Shown here piece by piece: positions 1 through 6,838 of a DNA stretch of 64,000 nt; position 1 is the first letter of the stretch; each line of letters opens with the position of its first letter. Below the pieces are notes generated by a model. The model had not been told where the DNA came from, made no database searches, and was given only the letters and a program-made list of their open reading frames with translations. The position numbers were made by a program, and so were the translations under genes. This DNA is from Burkholderia sp. BCC1644 (GTDB lineage Bacteria > Pseudomonadota > Gammaproteobacteria > Burkholderiales > Burkholderiaceae), in contig NZ_CADFEI010000001.1 in NCBI RefSeq assembly GCF_902833225.1, positions 704,256 to 768,255 on the forward strand, written 5' to 3'.

Positions 1-925
1 GCTCGCCGGTGTGACGGAATTCGCTGTCGTAATCGTCCTCGATGATCCACGCGCGATGCCGGCGCGCCGCGTCGATCAGCGCGAGCCGGCGCGAAATCGA
101 CAGCACGGCGCCGGTCGGGAACTGGTTCGACGGCGTCGTATAGACGAGGCGCGGCGTCCGATCACGCCAGTCGTCCTCTTCCGCGTGCAGCCCCTCCGCG
201 TCGACCGGCATCGGCACGACCTCGAGATCGGCCGCCTGCATCGCCGTGCGTGCGCCGCGATAGCCGGGCTCCTCGACCCACACCGTATCGCCCGGGTTCG
301 TCAGCAGTTGCGCGCACAGCGCAATCGCGCCCTGCGCGCCTTCCGTGATCACGATCTGCTCGGGATCGCAGCGTACGCCGCGTGTCACGGCCAGGTGGCG
401 CGCGATCGATTCGCGCAGCGCTCGCTCGCCGAGCGGATCGCCGTACGCCAGCAGATCGCGGCCGGCGCGGCGCAGCGCGCGGTCGATCGCGTGCCGCCAT
501 GCGTCCACCGGGAAATGCGACAGCGCGGGCACGCCCGGCCGGAAGCCCTCCGACTCGCCGGTGCCGACGAGGCTCGGGCGAATCCGGCCGAGCCGCTGCG
601 CGACGGCCGGCGGCGCCGCTCGCCGGCGCGGCGGCGCCGGCCGCGACAGCCCGACCACACGCGTGCCGCGACGGTCGGACTGCAGGAAGCCTTCGGCGAC
701 GAGCTGCTCGTAGACGGCAGCCGTCGTGTTGCGCGACACGCCGAGCGTCTCGGCCAGCGCGCGCGTACCGGGCAGCCGCGTGCCGGCCGGCATCGCGCCG
801 CCAAGAATCGCGTCGCGCACGCGGCGCAGCAACTGGCGCTGCAGCGAAGGCGCGCCCGGCGCGCGCGTCAGCGGGGCGTCGAGCGGCAGCAACGGCGCGT
901 CGCCGGAAGGAAAGGCAGTCGTCAT
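1..925 (-). CDS. MocR/PdxR-family GntR-aminotransferase regulator (partial)
   Basis: Transcription factor with a GntR winged helix fused to an aminotransferase-like, PLP-binding domain. About 307 residues lie in the window; the 3' end runs off the left edge. The start ATG at 923-925 opens MTTAFPSGDAPLLPLD. The helix-turn-helix is at about residues 20-85 (AETLGVSRNTTAAVYEQL). The aminotransferase fold follows, with AYGDPLGERALRESIA, ITEGAQGAIAL and, at the window edge, the diagnostic IIEDDYDSEFR. The PLP-binding lysine lies beyond the edge, so cofactor binding cannot be confirmed. It is divergent from the tandem GNAT gene, the usual layout for a MocR regulator and its target. Three 11-bp direct repeats in the shared intergenic region are candidate binding sites. 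Family is secure; ligand and target are inferred. Confidence 0.9.
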   Translation of the reverse strand, partial: MTTAFPSGDAPLLPLDAPLTRAPGAPSLQRQLLRRVRDAILGGAMPAGTRLPGTRALAETLGVSRNTTAAVYEQLVAEGFLQSDRRGTRVVGLSRPAPPRRRAAPPAVAQRLGRIRPSLVGTGESEGFRPGVPALSHFPVDAWRHAIDRALRRAGRDLLAYGDPLGERALRESIARHLAVTRGVRCDPEQIVITEGAQGAIALCAQLLTNPGDTVWVEEPGYRGARTAMQAADLEVVPMPVDAEGLHAEEDDWRDRTPRLVYTTPSNQFPTGAVLSISRRLALIDAARRHRAWIIEDDYDSEFRHTGE

Positions 926-979
926 CGGAACATCGCGGCGTGAAAGTGTCGGAACGTGGGATCCAGATGATGGCACCCG

Positions 980-1010
980 ATCGTGGCCCGATCGTGTCCC
1001 AATCGTGGCA
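980..1010. promoter_or_regulatory. three 11-bp direct repeats between the MocR and GNAT genes
   Basis: ATCGTG occurs at 980-985, 991-996 and 1002-1007, each followed by a C/G-rich tail (GCCC, TCCC, GCAC), with exact 11-bp periodicity, about one helical turn. The block lies 55 bp upstream of the MocR start and 110 bp upstream of the GNAT start. MocR/PdxR regulators commonly bind direct repeats in such divergent regions (family knowledge); binding here is inferred. Confidence 0.5.
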
Positions 1011-1119
1011 CCATAAATTTGCCAATCTCTGGCGCTTCTCATGGTACCTCGCGAGGACTACGATCGTCTGCATGCCGGCATGTCGCCGGCCGCCAACCGA
1101 AGCGAGATCGACCTTGTCC

Positions 1120-2316
1120 ATGCTCACCAACGCCTTCCAGCAATCCATCGGCCACCCCGTTCCCGACTGGTCCACGCGCCCGCGCCCGGAGCGCATCGCG
1201 ATCGAAGGCCGCTACTGCCGGCTCGAACCGCTCGACGCCGACCGCCATGCGGCCGACCTGTTCGCGGCCTACTCGCAAGCGCCCGACGGCAGCGACTGGA
1301 CCTATCTCGCACACGGCCCGTACGCCGACGAATCGAGCTACCGCGACTACGCACGCACCGCGCAGGCAAGCCCTGACCCGCTGCACTACACGGTGATCGA
1401 TCGCGCCACCGGCCGCGCGGTCGGCACGCTCGCGCTGATGCGCATCGATCCGGCCAACGGCGTGATCGAAGTCGGCTCCGTCACGTTCTCGCCGCTGCTC
1501 AAGCGCACGCCGATCTCGACCGAAGCGCAGTACCTGCTGATGAAGTACGCGTTCGACACGCTCGGCTACCGGCGCTACGAATGGAAGTGCGACGACCTCA
1601 ACGAACCGTCGCGCAAGGCGGCCGCGCGGCTGGGCTTCCGTTACGAAGGTACGTTCCGGCAGGCGATCATCTACCGCGGCCGCAATCGCGACACCGCGTG
1701 GTTCTCGATCATCGACGGCGAGTGGCCGGACGTGCGCACTGCGTTCGACGCGTGGCTCGCGCCGGAGAACTTCGACGCGCAGGGCAATCAGCGCCAGTCG
1801 CTCACCGCGATCCGCCACGCGCAGGCCGGCGCGCGCGACGCGGCGGCCCGCGCGAACGACGCCACGCGCGTCACGGTGCGCCCGCTCGTCGCCGCCGACG
1901 AAGCCGCATGGCGCCCGCTGTGGCAGGGCTATCAGAAGTTCTACAACACCGCACTGAGCGACACGGTGTTCGCGACGACGTGGGCGCGCCTGATGGATCC
2001 GGCCGAACCGATGTTCGTGCTGGGCGCATTCGACGCGTCGGGCGCGCTGGTCGGGATCGTGCATTCGATCTACCACCGCTCGTGCTGGACCGAAGGGCCG
2101 TACTGCTACCTGCAGGACCTGTACACGGCGCCCGACGCTCGCGGGCAAGGCGCAGGCGGCGCGCTGATCGAAGCCGTGTACGAACGCGCGCGCGACGCCG
2201 GCGCGAGCCGCGTGTACTGGCTCACGCACGAGACCAACACGACCGCACGCGCGCTGTACGACAAGCTCGCGAACAACGCGGGGTTCATCCAGTACCGGCA
2301 CGATCTGAAGAAGTAA
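1120..2316 (+). CDS. tandem GNAT acetyltransferase (two domains)
   Basis: Acetyl-CoA-dependent N-acetyltransferase of 398 residues with two GNAT domains in one chain. The first (about 25-190) is RimJ/RimL-like: YCRLEPLDADRHAADLF, VIEVGSVTFSPLLKRTPISTEA, RYEWKCDDLNEPSRKAAARLGF. The second (about 245-396) has YLQDLYTAPDARGQGAGGALIEAVYERAR, an acetyl-CoA-binding R/Q-x-x-G-x-G/A loop, then ETNTTARALYDKL. I chose the ATG at 1120 because the RimJ-like fold begins just after it; the frame stays open far upstream, but only as low-complexity Arg/Ala sequence opposite the MocR gene. It is divergent from the MocR regulator, which may control it. The substrate is unknown; small amines, amino acids or an antibiotic are all possible. 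Confidence 0.85.
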   Translation: MLTNAFQQSIGHPVPDWSTRPRPERIAIEGRYCRLEPLDADRHAADLFAAYSQAPDGSDWTYLAHGPYADESSYRDYARTAQASPDPLHYTVIDRATGRAVGTLALMRIDPANGVIEVGSVTFSPLLKRTPISTEAQYLLMKYAFDTLGYRRYEWKCDDLNEPSRKAAARLGFRYEGTFRQAIIYRGRNRDTAWFSIIDGEWPDVRTAFDAWLAPENFDAQGNQRQSLTAIRHAQAGARDAAARANDATRVTVRPLVAADEAAWRPLWQGYQKFYNTALSDTVFATTWARLMDPAEPMFVLGAFDASGALVGIVHSIYHRSCWTEGPYCYLQDLYTAPDARGQGAGGALIEAVYERARDAGASRVYWLTHETNTTARALYDKLANNAGFIQYRHDLKK

Positions 2317-2344
2317 GCCGATCCGCGGCCGGCCGGCGTTCCGT

Positions 2345-2827
2345 TCAGTCGAACACGTCGGCCGGATCGTGCGCGTCGTCGTGCTCCGGCGCCGCCTCCC
2401 GCATCGCGTCGGCCGCACCCGGCACCGCCGCCGGGCAGATCATCTCGTCGCCATTGGCCGGCACGGGCCGCCGCACCGGCCGGAACACCGGCTCGCCCGG
2501 CTCGATCGGCCGCCCCGACAGCGCACAGCGGCCCGGCTGCAGCGCGACGCGCAAGCGCCAGCGTTGCTCGCCGTAATGGCACCGGCCGCTCTCGACCCAT
2601 CGAATCAGCAGCCCGTCGTCACCGGCCTCCAGCACCGTGACGAACAGTTGCCGACGCAACGGCGAAACCGCTGCCGCAGCGTGCTCCGGGATCGCTGCAC
2701 GGCCGATCGTCACGAGCGGATGCGCGACAACACCATCTTGCGGCGGCCGCTCTTCGTGCTCGCCACCGGCAGGCGCATCGCACGACACGTCTTCTTCGCA
2801 GAACGGGCTTTCCATGGTGTTGAGCAT
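2345..2827 (-). CDS. DUF3331 domain-containing protein
   Basis: 160-residue soluble protein with no signal peptide or membrane segment. The C-terminal half reads RWVESGRCHYGEQRWRL...GRCALSGRPIEPGEPVFRP, the pattern I recognise from the DUF3331 family common in Burkholderia; the paired cysteines and CALSG...I..G..V.RP resemble a small zinc-ribbon-like module. Function is unknown. The start used is the ATG at 2825-2827 (MLNTMESPF); a second ATG lies 12 bp inside. It lies 41 bp downstream of the MFS exporter on the same strand, so the two are probably co-transcribed from the MerR-type promoter upstream. Confidence 0.72.
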   Translation of the reverse strand: MLNTMESPFCEEDVSCDAPAGGEHEERPPQDGVVAHPLVTIGRAAIPEHAAAAVSPLRRQLFVTVLEAGDDGLLIRWVESGRCHYGEQRWRLRVALQPGRCALSGRPIEPGEPVFRPVRRPVPANGDEMICPAAVPGAADAMREAAPEHDDAHDPADVFD

Positions 2828-2868
2828 GCTTGACGAGTTTCCATGCAGATTGAACGGCACCGGCGCAC

Positions 2869-4080
2869 TCAGCGCCGGCCCATCGGTTCGCGCAGCAGCA
2901 ACAGGCCGATCGCCGCACCGGCCACGGCGGCCGTGAGCATCAGCCCGATGCCGCCCGACCAGCCGAACGCACCGACGATCGCGCCGATCGTCAGCGGCCC
3001 GATCACCTGGCCGAGATAGTTGCCCTGCACGACCCAGCCGATGCTGAGCGGCGCCAGCGACGGCGAAGGCGCAGAGCCCGGCGCGCACGCGAGAATCGTC
3101 GCGGGCAGCATTCCTGCCATCGCCGAGAATGCAAACCCCAGCGCGACCGCGAGCGGCGCGGGCGTCGCCGCACTGAACAGCCCTGCGCCGGCCGCGCCGA
3201 TCGCAATCGACGTCGCGGCCATCACGACGCCCGGCCGCGCGCCGCGCGACAGCAGCCAGCCGGCCGTCAGGTTGCCGATCACACACGCAGCGACGATCGC
3301 CGCGCTGATCAGCCCCGCCGCGCCGACCGCGACACCGAGGCGCTGCATCAGGAACACCGGCAGGAACGTCATCACCGCAAAGAACTGCACGTTGTAGGTC
3401 GCGAAGCCCAGCGCCAGCAGCGTGGTCGAACGCGACGCGAGCACGTCGCGCAGCGCCGGCCCGATGCGTGTCGCCGCGGCGTGCCGCGACGGGACGTCGG
3501 CCGACGTCGTCACGGGTACCGCGGCCGCCGCGACGAGCGTCAGCGCCGCGGCGGCGAGCCAGCCGTTGCGCCAGCCGCCGAGCAGCGGCCCGACGAGCAT
3601 CGACAGCGCCATGCCGGCCGGCATGAACGTGCTCCACAGGCCGAACGCGAAATTGCGCCGCTCGGGCGGCGTCACGCGATTCAGCACGGCCGGCGCGGCG
3701 ACGACCACGATCACGAAACCGAGCCCTTCGGCAAAACGCGTGGCCAGCAGCAGTGCGAAGCTGCCCGCCCACGCGCCGGCGACGCTCGACAGCCCGAGGA
3801 TGACGAGGCCCGTCATCAGCAACAGCCGGTCGCCCCAGCGCCGCACCAGCAGGCCGGCGGCGATCCCGCCGAACACGCCGACGAACGGAAACACCGACAT
3901 GATCCCGCTCAACGACGCGAGCGAGCCGCCGAACTCGTGCTGCAGCGACGGCAACGCGATCGTCGCCTTGCCGACGTGCAACGCCGATACGATGCTCGCC
4001 AGCACGACGTTCGCGACGGCGGCCCGGTAACTGCGCGACGGCAGCGTGGCGGCATCGGCCGCGACAGGCGATTCGGTCAT
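2869..4080 (-). CDS. MFS transporter (drug or metabolite exporter type)
   Basis: Inner-membrane major facilitator of 403 residues with about 12 hydrophobic segments. The loop between TM2 and TM3 carries GLLVRRWGDRLLL, the degenerate MFS signature, and TM4-TM5 contains RFAEGLGFVIVVVAAPAVLNRVTPPERRNFAFGLW. It resembles CynX/NimT or drug-efflux MFS proteins; substrate not identifiable. I start at the ATG at 4078-4080 because a strong GGAGG lies 8 bp upstream; an in-frame ATG 10 codons earlier lacks one. The promoter about 60 bp upstream has the long-spacer MerR architecture, suggesting activation by a MerR-family stress sensor encoded elsewhere. Likely co-transcribed with the DUF3331 gene. Confidence 0.85.
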   Translation of the reverse strand: MTESPVAADAATLPSRSYRAAVANVVLASIVSALHVGKATIALPSLQHEFGGSLASLSGIMSVFPFVGVFGGIAAGLLVRRWGDRLLLMTGLVILGLSSVAGAWAGSFALLLATRFAEGLGFVIVVVAAPAVLNRVTPPERRNFAFGLWSTFMPAGMALSMLVGPLLGGWRNGWLAAAALTLVAAAAVPVTTSADVPSRHAAATRIGPALRDVLASRSTTLLALGFATYNVQFFAVMTFLPVFLMQRLGVAVGAAGLISAAIVAACVIGNLTAGWLLSRGARPGVVMAATSIAIGAAGAGLFSAATPAPLAVALGFAFSAMAGMLPATILACAPGSAPSPSLAPLSIGWVVQGNYLGQVIGPLTIGAIVGAFGWSGGIGLMLTAAVAGAAIGLLLLREPMGRR

Positions 4081-4147
4081 CTGCACCTCCGTTGAAGCGG
4101 CCACGTGCAACGGGATGTCTCACGCGGCCGCAATCGGACTCGCGCAC

Positions 4148-4178
4148 ATGATACAAATTGAAGTTCACTTCAAGTAAA
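4148..4178 (-). promoter_or_regulatory. MerR-type promoter/operator of the MFS gene
   Basis: Read on the minus strand: -35 TTTACT (4178-4173), a 19-bp spacer, then -10 TATCAT (4153-4148). The spacer holds a perfect dyad TTGAAGTgaACTTCAA (4158-4173). A 19-20 bp spacer with a central dyad is the hallmark of promoters activated by MerR-family regulators through DNA untwisting (SoxR, CueR, NmlR/AdhR). The AAGT..ACTT core is closest to SoxR/NmlR-like sites. No MerR gene is in the window. Confidence 0.65.
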
Positions 4179-4292
4179 GGGGTAACGTGCACAACGATGC
4201 GTTTCGGCGATCGAGGCAATCGGTCCGCACGACAGCTGCGGCATCCTGATCTATGCTGTCGGCTTCGCCCCGACGACGTGGTGCACCGACGC

Positions 4293-5033
4293 ATGCCGAC
4301 CGCTTCCCCCGCTCCTGCCGCCCTGTTCCCGCTCGCCGAAGCCTGGTCGGCGTTCCCCCGCCGCAAGGCTGCCGTGCACGTCTTCATCGCCGGGTACTGC
4401 GCCGCGCGCGACCGTCGCGATGCACCGCTGCACGACAGCCCGGACGGCCAGGTCGTGCAGTTCGACGGCGGCATGGGCCGGCCTTTCGAGCATTTCGTGA
4501 TCGAGGGCGCGCCCGCTCCCGGCGCCGGCCCGTTTGCGGTCGGCGCGTGGATCACGCGCTACGGCGCCGTGCCGCTGCCGCCCGCGCTGCACGGCAGGAC
4601 GCGCAGGCTGTCGGACGAAACCTTCATGGCCGCCGATATCGACGTGTTGTCCGGCGACGACGCGCTCGCGCACGCGCTTGCCTGCCACACGCCGACCGAC
4701 ATCGACGCGTTCAACGCCAGCGACGCCTTCCCGCCGTTCCAGCCGAATCCGGCCACATTCCTGTTCGCGCACCGCTTCGACGGACGGATCGCCGCCACCG
4801 CGCGCTACGGCTTCGCGTCGCCGCGCGATATCGTCGTCGACCGCGTCGGGACGGCGGACGCATACCGGCGCCGCGGCCTCGCGATGCAACTGCTGGCCGC
4901 CATCGTCGCGCACGCACGGCAACGTGGCGCGCAGCGCGTGTGGCTCGTGTCGACCGAGGCCGGTCAGCCGCTGTACCGTGCCGTCGGCTTCACGCCGCTC
5001 GCGCCGGTCACGGTGGACGAAGTCGTCGCCTGA
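4293..5033 (+). CDS. GNAT family N-acetyltransferase
   Basis: 246-residue acetyltransferase. The C-terminal 100 residues carry the GNAT core: RIAATARYGFASPRDIVVDRVGTADAYRRRGLAMQLLAAIVAHARQRG, with the R-x-x-G-x-A acetyl-CoA loop at YRRRGLA, then VWLVSTEAGQPLYRAVGFTPL. The N-terminal half (LFPLAEAWSAFPRRKAAVHVFIAGYCAARD) is a family-specific extension. The ATG at 4293 is used; the frame opens further upstream, but that part overlaps the divergent MFS promoter and reads as non-protein-like sequence. A poor Shine-Dalgarno leaves the start uncertain; a GTG at 4281 is an alternative. Substrate unknown. Confidence 0.75.
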   Translation: MPTASPAPAALFPLAEAWSAFPRRKAAVHVFIAGYCAARDRRDAPLHDSPDGQVVQFDGGMGRPFEHFVIEGAPAPGAGPFAVGAWITRYGAVPLPPALHGRTRRLSDETFMAADIDVLSGDDALAHALACHTPTDIDAFNASDAFPPFQPNPATFLFAHRFDGRIAATARYGFASPRDIVVDRVGTADAYRRRGLAMQLLAAIVAHARQRGAQRVWLVSTEAGQPLYRAVGFTPLAPVTVDEVVA

Positions 5034-5347
5034 GCACGCATCGAATCGCGCCACGCGCTGCCATTCGTCTCGCGATTCGTCTCATTGCGTTGAGACGAAT
5101 GTCCCGGCGTCTCACTCGACCACCGTTTCGCACGCGCAGCAAATTCCACGCGCCTCGCTCGCAAAATCACAACCGGTCGGCGCAAGGAAGCATGCTGCGC
5201 CGCACACGTCTACGTCCACCCAGTCACCGTAACCGGCACCGATTCACGCTGGCCCCGTTCCTGCATACCGGTCGAGCGCGCAATCGCGCGACGGGCGCCC
5301 CGGCAGCCCTGCCACCCGCCCGACGACACCCTGACGGAGACAGCAAC
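5034..5347. other. intergenic region upstream of the alcohol dehydrogenase
   Basis: No protein-like frame. The notable content is the cluster of GTCTC half-sites at 5067-5114, described separately. I looked for a -24/-12 (sigma-54) promoter and found only near misses with wrong GG-to-GC spacing. A GGAGAC Shine-Dalgarno lies 6 bp before the dehydrogenase GTG. Confidence 0.5.
5067..5114. promoter_or_regulatory. inverted repeat with extra half-sites (GTCTCA/TGAGAC)
   Basis: A perfect inverted repeat ATTCGTCTCA (5075-5084), 6-bp spacer, TGAGACGAAT (5091-5100). Extra half-sites flank it: GTCTCG at 5067-5072 and GTCTCA at 5109-5114. It lies about 250 bp upstream of the dehydrogenase start, the distance expected for an upstream activator site. 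Acetoin and butanediol genes are often under Fis-type activators of the AcoR kind, so this could be such an enhancer; that is inference. Confidence 0.5.
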
Positions 5348-6448
5348 GTGAGTACACCGGCACCGATCACCGCCCGCAGCATGAAAGCCGCCGTCTGGCG
5401 CGGCCGCCATGACATCCGCGTCGAAGAAGTTCCCGTTCCGGAGCGCCCGCCGGCAGGCTGGGTCACGATTCGCGTGCACTGGTGCGGCATCTGCGGCTCC
5501 GATCTGCACGAATACGTCGCGGGGCCCGTGTTCATCCCGGTCGATGCGCCGCATCCGCTGACGGGCCTGAAGGGCCAGTGCATCCTCGGCCATGAATTCA
5601 GCGGCGAGATCGCCGAACTCGGCGCGGGCGTATCCGGCTTCGCGGTCGGCGACCGCGTGACGGCCGATGCGTGCCAGCACTGCGGTACCTGCTGGTATTG
5701 CAGGCACGGGCTGTACAACATCTGCGAGAACCTCGCGTTCACCGGGCTGATGAACAACGGCGCGTTCGCCGAATTCGTCAACGTGCCGGCCGAGTTGCTG
5801 TACAAGCTGCCCGACAACTTCCCGACCGAGGCCGGCGCGCTGATCGAGCCGCTCGCGGTCGGGCTGCATGCGGTGAAGAAGGCCGGCAACATCGTCGGGC
5901 AGACCGTCGTCGTGGTCGGCGCGGGCACGATCGGCCTGTGCACGATCATGTGTGCAAAGGCCGCGGGCGCCGGGCGCGTGATCGCGCTGGAGATGTCGGC
6001 CGCGCGCAAGCGGAAGGCGCTGGAAGTCGGCGCGAGCGTCGTTATCGATCCGAAGACGGCCGACGCGATCGCGGAAGTCAAGGCGCTGACGGGCGGTTAC
6101 GGCGCCGACGTGTCGTTCGAGTGCATCGGGCACACGGCCACCGCGAAGCTCGCGATCGACGTGATCCGCAAGGCCGGCAAGTCGGTGATGGTCGGCATCT
6201 TCGAGGAGCCGACACCGTTCAACTTCTTCGACATCGTGTCGACCGAGAAGGAAGTGATCGGCTCGCTCGCCTACAACGGCGAATTCGCGGACGTGATCCG
6301 CTTCATCGCGGACGGCCGTATCGACGTGCAGCCGCTCATCACCGGACGCATCGCGCTCGGCGACATCGTCGCGCACGGGTTCGAGGAACTGGTCAACCAC
6401 AAGGACCGGAACGTGAAGATCATCGTTCAGCCTGCCGTTTCCCGATAG
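5348..6448 (+). CDS. zinc-dependent alcohol dehydrogenase, 2,3-butanediol dehydrogenase type
   Basis: 366-residue medium-chain dehydrogenase/reductase, probably NAD-linked, oxidising a secondary alcohol such as 2,3-butanediol or acetoin in the cytosol. Catalytic zinc ligands appear in WCGICGSDLHEY and GHEFSGEIAELG; structural zinc cysteines lie in DACQHCGTCWYCRHGLYNIC. The Rossmann motif is VVVGAGTIGLCTIMCAKAAGAGRVIALE, and the acidic residue after it favours NAD over NADP. FTGLMNNGAFAEFVNVPAELLYKLP and IEPLAVGLHAV are typical of (R,R)-butanediol dehydrogenases. The GTG at 5348 is used, with GGAGAC upstream; an internal ATG (MKAAVW) 11 codons on is an alternative. No acetoin genes are adjacent, so exact substrate specificity is unproven. 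Confidence 0.85.
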   Translation: MSTPAPITARSMKAAVWRGRHDIRVEEVPVPERPPAGWVTIRVHWCGICGSDLHEYVAGPVFIPVDAPHPLTGLKGQCILGHEFSGEIAELGAGVSGFAVGDRVTADACQHCGTCWYCRHGLYNICENLAFTGLMNNGAFAEFVNVPAELLYKLPDNFPTEAGALIEPLAVGLHAVKKAGNIVGQTVVVVGAGTIGLCTIMCAKAAGAGRVIALEMSAARKRKALEVGASVVIDPKTADAIAEVKALTGGYGADVSFECIGHTATAKLAIDVIRKAGKSVMVGIFEEPTPFNFFDIVSTEKEVIGSLAYNGEFADVIRFIADGRIDVQPLITGRIALGDIVAHGFEELVNHKDRNVKIIVQPAVSR

Positions 6449-6838
6449 CGCGCGTATCGCCTTTCACTGCTGAGCGTCGCCCGATGTCCGGGCGACGCAA
6501 CCGATTGCCGCCTCCTGCTTTCTCCCCGCCGTCAACCGAACCGAACCACATCCCACCTCCCCCTGACACGCCGTTAAAGAACTTTCGCAATCCAAACAAT
6601 TGGGCAGGACACATTACCCGCCTGACACGTGATCAGGGTTTCTCCCGACCGAGCACGTTTCGTCCGATGTCGACAGGACCGTGACGCAAGGCGATCCTGT
6701 GCATCGCGCGATCCGGGTTCCCGGCCGCGATCGGTGCCGCCGCGTGACGGCGGGAAACCTGTTGAACCTCACGGTGCAACGGCGCCGACAGGCCGAGAAT
6801 ACGGGCCTACCCGGGATAGCTTGCAAACATGGTGTGTC
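6449..6838. other. intergenic region between the dehydrogenase and histidine kinase
   Basis: Apart from the hairpin at 6474-6498 I see no gene or clear operator. An upstream extension of the kinase frame runs through part of it but is Arg/Pro-rich and not protein-like. No convincing promoter is visible for the kinase. Confidence 0.4.
6474..6498 (+). terminator. hairpin after the alcohol dehydrogenase
   Basis: Perfect 10-bp stem GCGTCGCCCG / CGGGCGACGC with a 5-nt loop, beginning 25 bp after the stop codon. No T-tract follows, so it is a candidate terminator or 3'-end stabiliser rather than a classical intrinsic terminator. Confidence 0.5.

Noticed and set aside
5200..5347. Possible sigma-54 promoter before the alcohol dehydrogenase
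   Set aside because: The closest GG...GC pairs have spacing off by one base, so the -24/-12 rule is not met.
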